A stretch of DNA of 64,000 bases, taken from the NCBI RefSeq assembly GCF_900186615.1, contig NZ_LT896588.1, positions 828,789-892,788 on the forward strand, in the 5' to 3' direction. This document shows positions 18,976 through 28,152 of the stretch, in pieces. Made by a program: the position numbers and the translations under genes. The notes below the pieces were generated by a model. The model ran no database searches and was not told where the DNA came from. It worked only from the letters and a program-made list of their open reading frames with translations. The stretch's first letter is position 1, and the number at the start of each line of letters is the position of its first letter. Source of the stretch: Parabacteroides bouchesdurhonensis. Its GTDB lineage: Bacteria > Bacteroidota > Bacteroidia > Bacteroidales > Tannerellaceae.

Positions 18976-19063
18976 GTCGGCCCATAGAACCACCTGTGTC
19001 GGCTTATAGGCCGACAGCTGTCAGCCTATAGATTGACGCAGTTCGGCCTATTAATAGTTACCG
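18976..19063. repeat. four 22-bp units (GTCGGC type) with internal inverted symmetry
   Basis: GTCGGC-like cores start at 18976, 18998, 19020 (GTCAGC) and 19042 (TTCGGC), again stepping by 22 bp. Three continue into ATAG. ATAGGC and GCCTAT make a near-perfect 24-bp palindrome centred on CAGCTG at 19006-19029. The last unit ends in TACCG; with the next two bases it gives TACCGAT at 19059-19065, the reverse complement of the ATCGGTA core of the first group. Confidence 0.8.
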
Positions 19064-19190
19064 ATCTTTCCAATAAAAGCCTCCCATGTTAATTACAAGC
19101 CCGGCAAAGCCTACGGCTAACTTCACAGGTCTATATAATAACAGGCATAAGAAAATAAATAAGCATGAGGGCTTTTTAATTTCGTAAATA
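19064..19190. other. leader-like intergenic DNA before rex
   Basis: AAGCCTCCCATG (19076-19087) can pair imperfectly with GCATGAGGGCTT (19163-19174), which is followed by TTT, so a long terminator-like fold is possible. I see no ORF and recognise no riboswitch class. Confidence 0.35.
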
Positions 19191-19193
19191 TTG

Positions 19194-19201
19194 TACTTTT
19201 G
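19194..19201 (+). promoter_or_regulatory. -7 box of rex
   Basis: TACTTTTG matches TAnnTTTG, 25 bp before the ATG chosen for rex. This places the transcription start inside the upstream extension of the frame and supports the ATG at 19227. Confidence 0.6.
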
Positions 19202-19226
19202 TACTCTTACATTAATATACACAACA

Positions 19227-19877
19227 ATGGCTAGTGATGAAATAAAAGAATTTTGGAAAGTTCCGGAACCTACACTCAGGAGATTACCATGGTATCTTGC
19301 CTTCGTAAAGCTGATGAAAGGGAAAGGAGAAACTTTTGTGTCGTCTACTCAGATTGCCAAAGAGATTAATGTAGATTCCAGTCAGGTAGCAAAAGATCTG
19401 TCTTTTGTGAATATATCGGGAAAGACCAGAGTGGGTTATGAAATCAACACACTGGTAGATGTGCTGGAAGATTTTCTTGGATTTACGGCACAACATAAAG
19501 CGTTTCTTTTTGGTGTAGGAAGTCTGGGAGCCGCTTTATTGCACGACTCCGGGCTGAATCAATATGGATTGGAGATTGTAGCCGGATTTGATGTCCGGCC
19601 GGAAATAGACGACACGCTTATAAATGGCATTCCGGTTTTTCACATCAACGACTTTCCTGCCAAGCAAAAAGAATACGGAGCAACCATCGGTATCATTACC
19701 GTACCCGTAGAAAAAGCGCAGGAAGTTACCGAGCAGATTATAGCAGGCGGAATAAAAGCCCTTTGGAACTTCACCCCGTTCCGTATCCGTGTACCGGAAC
19801 ATATTGTAGTACAAAACACTTCCATGTATGCCCACTTGGCAGTTATGTTCAACCGTTTGAACTCAATCAATCATTAA
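19227..19877 (+). CDS. rex: redox-sensing transcriptional repressor Rex
   Basis: Rex represses fermentation and respiratory genes and is released when NADH is high. The 216-residue protein has an N-terminal winged helix with the family signature PEPTLRRLPWYLAF and VDSSQVAKDLSF, then a Rossmann NAD(H) domain with FGVGSLGAALL and a C-terminal swapped helix. The frame is open 12 codons further upstream, but that segment contains the -7 box. It heads a same-strand run rex-FAH-porU-porV-ispF with short gaps. No TTGTGAA-type Rex operator is evident at its own promoter. Confidence 0.95.
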   Translation: MASDEIKEFWKVPEPTLRRLPWYLAFVKLMKGKGETFVSSTQIAKEINVDSSQVAKDLSFVNISGKTRVGYEINTLVDVLEDFLGFTAQHKAFLFGVGSLGAALLHDSGLNQYGLEIVAGFDVRPEIDDTLINGIPVFHINDFPAKQKEYGATIGIITVPVEKAQEVTEQIIAGGIKALWNFTPFRIRVPEHIVVQNTSMYAHLAVMFNRLNSINH

Positions 19878-19878
19878 A

Positions 19879-20493
19879 ATGAAAATTATCGCTGTAGGAA
19901 TGAACTATGCAGCTCACAATAAAGAGCTACATCATTCGTTAGAATTATCAGAACCTACGATCTTTATGAAATCCGACTCATCGTTATTAAAAGACGGGAA
20001 ACCTTTCTTCATTCCAGATTTTTCGTCGGAGGTTCACTATGAGACGGAGATAGTAGTAAAGATAGACCGGCTGGGCAAAAATATAGCCGAACGCTTTGCG
20101 TATCGTTATTATAATGAAGTAACCGTAGGCATAGACTTTACCGCGCGTGATTTGCAGAACAAACTACGGGCGGAAGGTTTACCCTGGGAGATCAGCAAGG
20201 CGTTTGACAACTCTGCCGTGGTAGGTACGTTTATACCATTGGACCGGGCCGGTGATATTAACCGTATCCCTTTCCATCTGGAAATAAACGGGAAGAAAGT
20301 TCAGGAAGGCAATACGTCGGATATGCTTTTCTCTGTTGATAAGATCGTGGCTTACGTCAGCCGCTTCTTTACGCTTAAGATTGGAGACCTGATTTACACA
20401 GGAACTCCTGTTGGCGTAGGTCCGGTAAAAATAGACGACCATTTACAGGGATACATAGGCGAACAAAAGTTGCTGGATTTCTATGTTCGGTAA
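19879..20493 (+). CDS. fumarylacetoacetate hydrolase family protein
   Basis: The 204-residue protein is a short FAH-fold enzyme starting MKIIAVGMNYAAHNKE. Metal-binding acidic residues appear in VHYETEIVVKI, and GIDFTARDLQ and YTGTPVGVGPV are family motifs. Short members act as acylpyruvate hydrolases or oxaloacetate decarboxylases/tautomerases; which one applies is not shown by the sequence. It begins 1 bp after rex ends, so it is almost certainly cotranscribed with rex, and porU follows 9 bp later. Confidence 0.88.
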   Translation: MKIIAVGMNYAAHNKELHHSLELSEPTIFMKSDSSLLKDGKPFFIPDFSSEVHYETEIVVKIDRLGKNIAERFAYRYYNEVTVGIDFTARDLQNKLRAEGLPWEISKAFDNSAVVGTFIPLDRAGDINRIPFHLEINGKKVQEGNTSDMLFSVDKIVAYVSRFFTLKIGDLIYTGTPVGVGPVKIDDHLQGYIGEQKLLDFYVR

Positions 20494-20502
20494 AAACAGA
20501 CT

Positions 20503-23500
20503 ATGTTAAAACGATTTATATATACACTAGTAATAACATTCTTTATTCTGTCGTCCGCATGGGCCGGCAGCAACAGTTATACGGCAAGCTCTGTCTTATC
20601 CTCCGGAAAATGGGTCAAGATAAAAGTGCAGGAGAACGGAATATATAAACTTTCATTTTCCGATTTAAATGCCATGGGCTTCTCCGATCCTTCGAAAGTT
20701 TCCGTACATGGATACGGAGGCTGGATACTGGAGGAAGATTTCAGGCAGCCCTATTTGGATGATCTGCCGGCAGTTCCGGTATATAAGGGAACTGATTATT
20801 TATTATTTTATGGGAAAGGCCCTTGTAAATGGGAATATGATCCGGACGATAAAATATTTGTACACACAAATAATCCATATTCACTATACGGATATTACTT
20901 CTTAACGGACAACACGGATACAAAAGAAATGGCAACAGTAGCTTCCGGCAGTGGAGCAGCGCTTGTTGTCAACTCGTTTGACGATTATGTATTACATGAG
21001 CAAGACCTTGTATCTGTAAACCAGTCAGGACGGGAGTTGTTCGGGGAATCATTCAGCCTCACAAGAACAAGGACAATTACATTTCCGTCCATTCCCGGAA
21101 TTACAGATGAAGATGGAAAAGTAACCATGCGCTTTATCGCCAGAAGTGCTTCCGGCGCAGGAACAGCTACATTAGACATTAACAATCAAAATATTTTACG
21201 GTTAAGCATACCTTCATTAGCAGGTGATCCTTATCCCAGTTTTACAAAGGCAAGAGCGGTTACCGGTACTGCCATTTGGACAGGGGGCAAAAGCGAGACG
21301 ACAAAGGCTACCGTTGCTTATGGCCAAACCGGACATACCAATGTTCATCTGGACTATATCCGCCTGCAAGTGAAACGGACACTAAAGCCTTACAGCGGAA
21401 GTGTCTCTTTTCGTAATATCTCTTCTATCGACAATACAACCCGTTTCGTAATACAAGATGCCAACACGAATACGTTAGTATTTGACGTTACAGACAGTCA
21501 AAACCCGCAAAAGGTGGAAACATCATTAAGCGGTTCAGAACTCTCGTTTACTATTCCGGCAGGTTCACTCCGTGAGTTTGTTCTGGTACAACCGAATATG
21601 ACATTTCCGGCCTACGAAAGAGTGAACGGCGACGTAGCCACACAAGATTTACATAAGCTGGGACAGACCGACATGATAATCATCGCTGCTCCGGCACTGA
21701 AAGCACAAGCCGAGCGTCTTGCAGAAGAGCACCGTAAACGGGATAACCTGAGTGTAGAAGTAGTAGAACCGGAAAAGATATACAATGAGTTTTCCAGTGG
21801 AACACCGGATGCCACAGCCATTCGCCGCTTTATGAAAATGTTCTATGACCGGAGTACTTCCGAGGCTGATGCCCCCAAGTATTTACTATTGTTTGGAGAT
21901 GGAGTTTATGACAATCGCTTCCTTTGCGACGAACTGCAAAGCATACCTCAGGAAAATATGTTACCCACTTATCAGTCGGCTAATTCATTAAATATTTACT
22001 CATATGTAACCGATGATTATTTCGGCTTTCTGGAAGATAATTCCGGCTTCAATCTTCCTAACGATAAAGTACAGATCGGCATAGGCCGTTTTCCTGTCCG
22101 TACAGTAACAGATGCTACCCAAATGGTAGATAAAGTTATCTCTTATATGAATAACACACAATTAGGTTCATGGAAAAACAAAGTGGCTTTCGTTGCCGAC
22201 GACGGCAGTAATGCGGACTCTTTCAGCACTGAACACATGAAACAAGCGAATGATGCAGCCGACATTTATATTGAAGATAAGCATCCCGAATTTCTTGTTA
22301 ATAAAGTATTCTTAGATGCTTATAAAAAGGATCACAGCGGACAAAGTTCTTACCCCGATGTAAATAAGAAAATACAACAGTTATTGAAGAACGGATTAAT
22401 CTTAATCAATTATACCGGGCATGGAGGAACAGAAGCATGGGCCGACGAACACATATTGACACAAAGCGACATCAACCAGGCAACTTATGAGAATCTGCCT
22501 TTATGGATAACCGCAACCTGCGACTTCACACGTTTTGATGCTCCTACGACATCCGCAGGTGAAAGTGTTTTCCTGAATAAGAAAAGTGGCGGAATAGCTT
22601 TGTTCTCTACAACAAGGGTTGTCTTTTCAGGTTCTAACTCCCTAATCAATAAAGAACTGCTTGCAAACTTATTTGAGAAGGAAAACGGGCACAGGATGAC
22701 ATTGGGAGAAGTCATGAAAATGACCAAATGCAATCTGGGATACGATTCAAACAAACTAAACTTTGTACTGATCGGCGACCCGGCCATGAAATTAGTATAT
22801 CCCGAATATCATATCAAAGTGACTTCCATTAATGGGGAATCGGTTGAAGGAACACCCGTTACGCTGAAAGCATTGCAAAAAGTAACGATAGAGGGAGAAG
22901 TACTTACGCCGGAAGGTAACAAGGCAGAAGATTTCGACGGAATACTAAACCCTACGGCGCTGGATAGCAAACGTACAATTACGACACTGGACAATAATGG
23001 AACAGGAAAGACTTTTACCTATACAGATTATCCGAATACGATGTTTATCGGTAACGATTCGGTACGTAACGGTTCTTTCAGTTTTTCATTTATTGTGCCT
23101 AAAGATATTTCTTACTCCAACGACTATGGGAAAATGAACCTATATGCCTCCGACGAAAAAACAGGACTGGAAGCACAAGGATCATTCCAGAACTTTAAAG
23201 TTGGCGGTACTTCCGAAGAAGCGGAAAAAGACACGGATGGTCCTGAAATACGGGCAATCTATTTAAATGACTCTATATTTGTTGATGGTGACAAGGTAAA
23301 TACGACACCTTTATTCGTAGCCAGCTTGTGGGATAAGAGCGGAGTAAATATCAGCGGAAGCAGCGTTGGGCACGATATTACATTAACAATAGATAATCAG
23401 CCATCCTTAAGTTATAACCTGAACAGTTATTACGAATCTGTAGCCGGCAAAGAAGGAGAAGGCTTTGTAACGTTCTCCATTCCGACACTAACAGAAGGAA

Positions 23501-23898
23501 TCCATACGGCGGAGTTTAAAGTGTGGGACATCCAAAATAACTCAACGACAAAAACATTCAGTTTTGAAGTTGTCGAGGGATTAAAGCCCAATCTGTATGA
23601 GCTGATAGGAACACCCAATCCGGCACGCGAGCAAGTAGAATTCAGATTGTATCATAATCGTCCGGAGACGAACATATCCGTAAACATAATGATATATGAT
23701 TTGGCTGGCAGATTATTGTGGAATCACAATGAGAACGGCTCCAGTGAATTATTCAAAGCCTATATTGTTTCCTGGAATCTGACCAACAATAGTGGAGCCA
23801 GATTAAATCCGGGCATTTATTTATACCGTGCCGCAATTAGCTCTAATCATTCAAAAGAAGCTACAAAAACAAAGAAATTAGTCATTCTTGCACAATAA
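20503..23898 (+). CDS. porU: type IX secretion system sortase PorU (C25 peptidase)
   Basis: PorU is the outer-membrane sortase of type IX secretion: it removes the C-terminal signal of cargo proteins and attaches them to anionic LPS. The 1131-residue protein has a signal peptide (cut near SAWA-G), beta-rich N-terminal domains and a gingipain-like C25 catalytic domain. The catalytic His is H640 in NYTGHGGTEAW and the Cys is C673 in TATCDFTRF. The C-terminal portion contains an Ig-like region and a FlgD-like NPAREQVEFRLY module. porV, its carrier partner, follows 73 bp later. Confidence 0.94.
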   Translation: MLKRFIYTLVITFFILSSAWAGSNSYTASSVLSSGKWVKIKVQENGIYKLSFSDLNAMGFSDPSKVSVHGYGGWILEEDFRQPYLDDLPAVPVYKGTDYLLFYGKGPCKWEYDPDDKIFVHTNNPYSLYGYYFLTDNTDTKEMATVASGSGAALVVNSFDDYVLHEQDLVSVNQSGRELFGESFSLTRTRTITFPSIPGITDEDGKVTMRFIARSASGAGTATLDINNQNILRLSIPSLAGDPYPSFTKARAVTGTAIWTGGKSETTKATVAYGQTGHTNVHLDYIRLQVKRTLKPYSGSVSFRNISSIDNTTRFVIQDANTNTLVFDVTDSQNPQKVETSLSGSELSFTIPAGSLREFVLVQPNMTFPAYERVNGDVATQDLHKLGQTDMIIIAAPALKAQAERLAEEHRKRDNLSVEVVEPEKIYNEFSSGTPDATAIRRFMKMFYDRSTSEADAPKYLLLFGDGVYDNRFLCDELQSIPQENMLPTYQSANSLNIYSYVTDDYFGFLEDNSGFNLPNDKVQIGIGRFPVRTVTDATQMVDKVISYMNNTQLGSWKNKVAFVADDGSNADSFSTEHMKQANDAADIYIEDKHPEFLVNKVFLDAYKKDHSGQSSYPDVNKKIQQLLKNGLILINYTGHGGTEAWADEHILTQSDINQATYENLPLWITATCDFTRFDAPTTSAGESVFLNKKSGGIALFSTTRVVFSGSNSLINKELLANLFEKENGHRMTLGEVMKMTKCNLGYDSNKLNFVLIGDPAMKLVYPEYHIKVTSINGESVEGTPVTLKALQKVTIEGEVLTPEGNKAEDFDGILNPTALDSKRTITTLDNNGTGKTFTYTDYPNTMFIGNDSVRNGSFSFSFIVPKDISYSNDYGKMNLYASDEKTGLEAQGSFQNFKVGGTSEEAEKDTDGPEIRAIYLNDSIFVDGDKVNTTPLFVASLWDKSGVNISGSSVGHDITLTIDNQPSLSYNLNSYYESVAGKEGEGFVTFSIPTLTEGIHTAEFKVWDIQNNSTTKTFSFEVVEGLKPNLYELIGTPNPAREQVEFRLYHNRPETNISVNIMIYDLAGRLLWNHNENGSSELFKAYIVSWNLTNNSGARLNPGIYLYRAAISSNHSKEATKTKKLVILAQ

Positions 23899-23971
23899 AG
23901 AATAAGGAAGTCAGTTTATATGTAGGAATGGACAATTAACGGTTCATCTTTTTATTAATAGTATTTTCAAT

Positions 23972-25168
23972 ATGAAAAAAGTTTCAAGAATTTGTTTGCT
24001 CCTTATATTATTCAGTCTGGTAACAGCCGATTTTGTAATTAAAGCTCAAGAGAAAACGCAATTGGCACCCGTCCAGACCGCTGTTCCTTCATTAACGATT
24101 GCTCCGGATGCCCGCGGTGGTGCTATGGGAGATAATGGAGTAGCTACAACTCCGGATGTGAATTCGCAATACTGGAATCCGGCTAAATACGCATTCAACT
24201 ACAGCAAAGCCGGCGTTTCATTATCTTACACTCCATGGTTACGTAAATTGGTCAACGATATAGCATTAGTAAACTTATCCGGTTTTTACAAATTGGGAAA
24301 CAGTGACATGCAGGCTCTTGGGGCTTCCGTACGTTACTTCTCTCTTGGTGAGATTTCCGATACCGAATATATGGGACAAGGAGGTAGCGGCGTTACCCTG
24401 AATCCTTATGAAATGGCTGTTGATATAAGTTATAGCCGCAAACTATCGGAATACTATTCTATGGCCGTTGCATTACGTTACATTCGTTCGGACTTGGGGG
24501 CTGATTCCCGTTCAGACGGACAGACTGCCGGCAATGCTTTCGCTGCCGACATCGCCGGTTATCTTGAGAAATATGTAATTCTGGGTAACAGTGAATGTTT
24601 GTGGAGCTTTGGTTACAACGTCTCAAACATCGGATCTAAAATATCTTTTGACGGAGGAGAAACAAGCCGTTTTCTTCCTGCAAAACTAACAGTAGGAACC
24701 GGCCTTTTATATCCGATTGACGATTATAACCGCATTGGAGCTTATGTAGACCTCAGCAAATATTTAGTGCCTAACTATCCGACAAAAGGAGACAATAATA
24801 GCGAGGAAAGCGACGAAGATTATCAAAAGAGATTGGAAGATTACAGGTCAATGTCATCCATTTCCGGTATATTCAAGTCCTTTGGAGATAATCCAAACGG
24901 ATTTAAAGGAGAAATGCAAGAGATAATGGCTTCTATCGGTCTGGAATATAGTTATAATGAACAGTTCTTCGTTCGCGGAGGTTATTACTATGAAAATAAA
25001 AACATGGGTAACCGACAGTATTTCTCAGTAGGCGCAGGTTTTCGTATGAGTGTATTCCAACTTGATGCCGCCTACTTGGTAAGTACGGTACAAAGTAATC
25101 CTCTGGACCAAACACTTCGTTTTTCCCTTTCATTCGATATGGATGGCATAAGAAACTTGTTCAGATAA
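23972..25168 (+). CDS. porV: type IX secretion outer-membrane protein PorV (LptO)
   Basis: PorV is a FadL-like 14-strand barrel that shuttles cargo from the translocon to PorU. The 398-residue protein has a signal peptide and the family opening LTIAPDARGGAMGDNGVAT, followed by PDVNSQYWNPAKYAF and amphipathic strands to the end (LRFSLSFDMDGIRNLF). It lies directly after porU, matching the porU-porV-ispF order I recall from Porphyromonas. The rest of the secretion genes (porKLMN, sov) are not in this window. Confidence 0.94.
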   Translation: MKKVSRICLLLILFSLVTADFVIKAQEKTQLAPVQTAVPSLTIAPDARGGAMGDNGVATTPDVNSQYWNPAKYAFNYSKAGVSLSYTPWLRKLVNDIALVNLSGFYKLGNSDMQALGASVRYFSLGEISDTEYMGQGGSGVTLNPYEMAVDISYSRKLSEYYSMAVALRYIRSDLGADSRSDGQTAGNAFAADIAGYLEKYVILGNSECLWSFGYNVSNIGSKISFDGGETSRFLPAKLTVGTGLLYPIDDYNRIGAYVDLSKYLVPNYPTKGDNNSEESDEDYQKRLEDYRSMSSISGIFKSFGDNPNGFKGEMQEIMASIGLEYSYNEQFFVRGGYYYENKNMGNRQYFSVGAGFRMSVFQLDAAYLVSTVQSNPLDQTLRFSLSFDMDGIRNLFR

Positions 25169-25175
25169 TAAAGTG

Positions 25176-25655
25176 ATGAAGATAAGAGTAGGTTTCGGAT
25201 ACGATGTACACGCTTTAGTTCCCAATCGCGACTTGTGGCTGGGAGGAATCAAGATTGAACATACTCTTGGATTATTAGGCCATAGCGATGCTGATGTATT
25301 AATTCATGCCATTTGTGACGCCTTGTTAGGCGCCGCCAATATGCGTGACATAGGTTTTCATTTTCCGGATACGGCAGGAGAATATAAAGATATAGACAGC
25401 AAGCTACTGCTACGGGATACGATGAAACTAATCCGGCAAGCAGGATATGAATTAGGCAACATTGATGCAACAATTGCCGCCGAACGTCCTAAACTAAACC
25501 CTCACATTCCAGAAATGAAAAGAACTTTGGCAGAAGTTATGGAAGTGGATATGGATGATATATCTATTAAAGCTACAACTACCGAGAAACTTGGTTTCAC
25601 CGGACGTCAGGAAGGTATTGCGGCTTACGCTACCGTTCTTATTCAAAAGCAATAA
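25176..25655 (+). CDS. ispF: 2-C-methyl-D-erythritol 2,4-cyclodiphosphate synthase
   Basis: IspF makes the cyclodiphosphate intermediate of the MEP isoprenoid pathway. The 159-residue protein shows the zinc ligands in GYDVHAL and GHSDADVLIHAICDALLGA, plus FPDT, AERPK and the C-terminal KATTTEKLGFTGRQEGIA. A GTG at 25173 could add one residue; the ATG at 25176 is preferred. It starts 7 bp after porV, so isoprenoid synthesis is transcriptionally tied to the secretion genes here. Confidence 0.97.
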   Translation: MKIRVGFGYDVHALVPNRDLWLGGIKIEHTLGLLGHSDADVLIHAICDALLGAANMRDIGFHFPDTAGEYKDIDSKLLLRDTMKLIRQAGYELGNIDATIAAERPKLNPHIPEMKRTLAEVMEVDMDDISIKATTTEKLGFTGRQEGIAAYATVLIQKQ

Positions 25656-25996
25656 CAAAGCAAAAAAAACAGCAAACTTCTCTAATAAGCCGGCATATCC
25701 AATCTACCGGAACAAAGCTTTTTTAATAGACAAAACAGGTTAATTAACGCCAGCCTTACAACAACTCCACAATTTCGGCTGTTTGCCTTTTACTTATTTA
25801 TAATCAAATAATTCTATGATAACCACGTGGCACAATAGAATTGTGCCAAATAACCCGTGACGGGCGAACAAGTGGTATATTAATACTAAAGTAATAAAAA
25901 TGAAGTTCTATCTGCCGGTATTTCTGTGAAGAAAGAAAGGCAAACAAATGCCAAAGAGTATTTCAACACCATTGAAATACTCTTTGTTTTTCTTCA
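25656..25996. other. intergenic stretch with two inverted repeats
   Basis: No ORF is supported. TGGCACAAT-AGA-ATTGTGCCA (25828-25848) is a perfect 9-bp stem with a 3-base loop. A 15-bp stem at 25952-25966/25972-25986, followed by T5 on the plus strand, is a rho-independent terminator for the ispF side. Confidence 0.6.
25952..25991 (+). terminator. rho-independent terminator facing the ispF transcript
   Basis: A perfect 15-bp stem (CAAAGAGTATTTCAA and its complement) with a 5-base loop ends in TTTTT. It sits 300 bp after ispF and just before the stop codon of the convergent small membrane gene. Confidence 0.75.
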
Positions 25997-26221
25997 TTAT
26001 TCGGATGGCTGAGAAGTATTATTATCTTCATTCCATTTCTTTCTTATTTTCAAACGACGTATCTGTAAATAACGCAAAAGACAAATGATAGCCAACGTGA
26101 TTCCGATTACACAGAAATATTCTACATAACCATTTTCCGGATTGTTTCCGGGCCAACCAATAACACTCATAATAACCAGGTATACCAACAATGCAATGCT
26201 GGTGATATTAATCTTCTTCAT
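25997..26221 (-). CDS. small two-span membrane protein, unknown function
   Basis: This 74-residue protein starts MKKINITSIALLVYLVIMS and has two hydrophobic segments (about 8-25 and 34-52) followed by a basic stretch RRLKIRKKW and an acidic/polar tail, which suggests both ends cytoplasmic-proximal helices in the inner membrane. Its start lies 48 bp after the stop of the large secreted-protein gene on the same strand. I recognise no family. Confidence 0.65.
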   Translation of the reverse strand: MKKINITSIALLVYLVIMSVIGWPGNNPENGYVEYFCVIGITLAIICLLRYLQIRRLKIRKKWNEDNNTSQPSE

Positions 26222-26269
26222 CTTTCATCTTATAAGAAACAAGCACAAATATACGAATAGTTTTATTCC

Positions 26270-28081
26270 CTATCGAATCTTAATTACCTTGCAACAGCCT
26301 CTATAACATTCTGTTTCAATATTTATAATATATAAACCGGGAGTATAAGTAAAAGTGATATATGATGTTCCTTTTTCTATTTCTTTTTGCAATAGTCGAT
26401 GTCCTGAGGAATCAAACAGGTGCATTATTCCTTTCGACGGTATATTTTCCAGAATTAATACGTTTTCATTTATATAACTACTTACAGGTGGAAAGGCCGG
26501 TGAATTATCTAATGAGGTGACATTAGCTTCCGGCTCCTTATTCATATCAGACACAGAAGATAGAACAGACAATAATATACTATCATCTGCCTTAAAAGTA
26601 TTATCAATAATCAATTCGGTATCTTCCTTCGTCTTTACAAAGAACGCGGAAAGAGGTGGTAAGGAATAGTTGCTTCCTATCGGATAAGATTTATATCTGC
26701 CATTTTCATACACATAGATATTGCCATCCAATAAAGAATTTGGCTCTATATTTCTCAACGACAAAGAAGATGACAACGGATTTCCACAAAGAAACCACCC
26801 TCTATCTTCCTCGTCTCCGGATTGAGATGCCTGTACGGGCAATATTTTACATTTGCCGAAATCTTCGGGTAATGCTTCTGCCCGTGATGAGAATTGAAGT
26901 GTTTGTTTTGTCGCTTTATCATCCAAAGCAATAAGATAGCCTTTGTTTTTCTCAAATACAGGAAACTCATCCGAAACATCATTTAACTTCAAAACATCCC
27001 AATTATCTCCGGTATTACCGTTCAACGCTCTTTTATCACCATTATAAGTGCGGACATAATAATAATTTCCGCCGTCATTCGGCGTATCATCTTCCAGAGT
27101 AAAATCGGGAGAAACACCACTTTTGTACACGTCAAAAGGGAAAGATATAAAATACCATTGTCCTTTCTCCTGAAATGTTTTATTCACCGTAACGCAACCG
27201 TTTACAACAATTTCGCCATCAGCGAGAAATGAAGCGTTATTAACTCCGGAAGAATAAAGGATTAAATTATTTACCACAAGGCAAGCTTTGGTAGCGACAG
27301 AAAGACAACCGTCCGACACATAAACCTCATTACATTGTATATCAGAAGTTACTGTGGCATTCCCTTTTAGCAAAGCATTCCGGTGACGCAACGCAGGAAG
27401 GTGAGTCCATTTGCTTATGTTCTCCCAATCGCCGTCTCCATTAAAAAGAGAGTATTCCGGAATATATCCAAAGGCATAGGCACTATCAATGCAATAAAAC
27501 TCTCCTTTATTGGTAGCCGGAGTATTCAAACTTATATTTGACGGATTTCCGGAAACTTGTATCGGGTTACTCTTCTTATCAGGATTTGTGGCAATTGTTC
27601 TGTAATTAAAAGAATAATAAGTATTATTAGAGTTGGAACGACACCATTCCCAACCCTCATTTTGTCCATTTCGCAAAGCGTTTACAAATAATTGATCTCC
27701 TTTCCTTAACGCTTTTGCCGCAAAAGTAACGTTGATACAAACATCCATGAAGAAGGAAGAAGGCTCAATATCCTCGAAAGTAACACTCGATCCGGGAGAT
27801 AGCGTTAGCGAATAACTTCCTCCCTGCCCTCTTATTCCCAATGAAGAAACGTCAACACGAGAAACAGAACCGCTAGTACTATAATTCCATGTATCAGAAG
27901 GTTGTTCTTCAAAAGATTGAAACAGAAAAGTATCTCTCACCAATTTGTTCTGCGAAACATCATTTACAAATAATTCCCATTTGCCGGATTCAGGGACTTG
28001 AGCATAAGAAAGGGTAGAAAAAAAGAAAATTATTAAACGAATAACAACATACTTTATTCCACGTAAATTGTTCTTTATCAT
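26270..28081 (-). CDS. secreted protein with type IX-like C-terminal tail
   Basis: The 603-residue product has a signal peptide (hydrophobic VVIRLIIFFFSTLSYAQ). The frame continues 15 codons upstream, but MIKNNLRG at 28081 gives a proper n-region. The body looks like a beta-sandwich-rich exported protein with no enzyme motif I recognise. The last ~70 residues (HRLLQKEIEKGTSYI, PGLYIINIETE, CKVIKIR) resemble a type IX secretion sorting domain of type A: 'PGxYxxxI...K.IK' endings. That fits the nearby porU-porV genes. Cargo status is inferred, not shown. Confidence 0.7.
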   Translation of the reverse strand: MIKNNLRGIKYVVIRLIIFFFSTLSYAQVPESGKWELFVNDVSQNKLVRDTFLFQSFEEQPSDTWNYSTSGSVSRVDVSSLGIRGQGGSYSLTLSPGSSVTFEDIEPSSFFMDVCINVTFAAKALRKGDQLFVNALRNGQNEGWEWCRSNSNNTYYSFNYRTIATNPDKKSNPIQVSGNPSNISLNTPATNKGEFYCIDSAYAFGYIPEYSLFNGDGDWENISKWTHLPALRHRNALLKGNATVTSDIQCNEVYVSDGCLSVATKACLVVNNLILYSSGVNNASFLADGEIVVNGCVTVNKTFQEKGQWYFISFPFDVYKSGVSPDFTLEDDTPNDGGNYYYVRTYNGDKRALNGNTGDNWDVLKLNDVSDEFPVFEKNKGYLIALDDKATKQTLQFSSRAEALPEDFGKCKILPVQASQSGDEEDRGWFLCGNPLSSSLSLRNIEPNSLLDGNIYVYENGRYKSYPIGSNYSLPPLSAFFVKTKEDTELIIDNTFKADDSILLSVLSSVSDMNKEPEANVTSLDNSPAFPPVSSYINENVLILENIPSKGIMHLFDSSGHRLLQKEIEKGTSYITFTYTPGLYIINIETECYRGCCKVIKIR

Positions 28082-28140
28082 AGTTCTGTTATTTTGGTTC
28101 GTAAATACGTCCACAAATGTATACAAATTATTGAATTTAT

Positions 28141-28148
28141 TATCTTTG
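28141..28148 (+). promoter_or_regulatory. -7 box of hflX
   Basis: TATCTTTG ends only 4 bp before the hflX ATG at 28153, implying a very short or nearly leaderless message. Confidence 0.45.
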
Positions 28149-28152
28149 TCGC

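Noticed and set aside
18881-19063. CRISPR array
   Set aside because: Units are contiguous 22-mers with no spacers, units are not identical and no cas genes are present.
19191-19226. upstream extension of rex
   Set aside because: It would place the -7 promoter box within the coding sequence and exceeds the family length.
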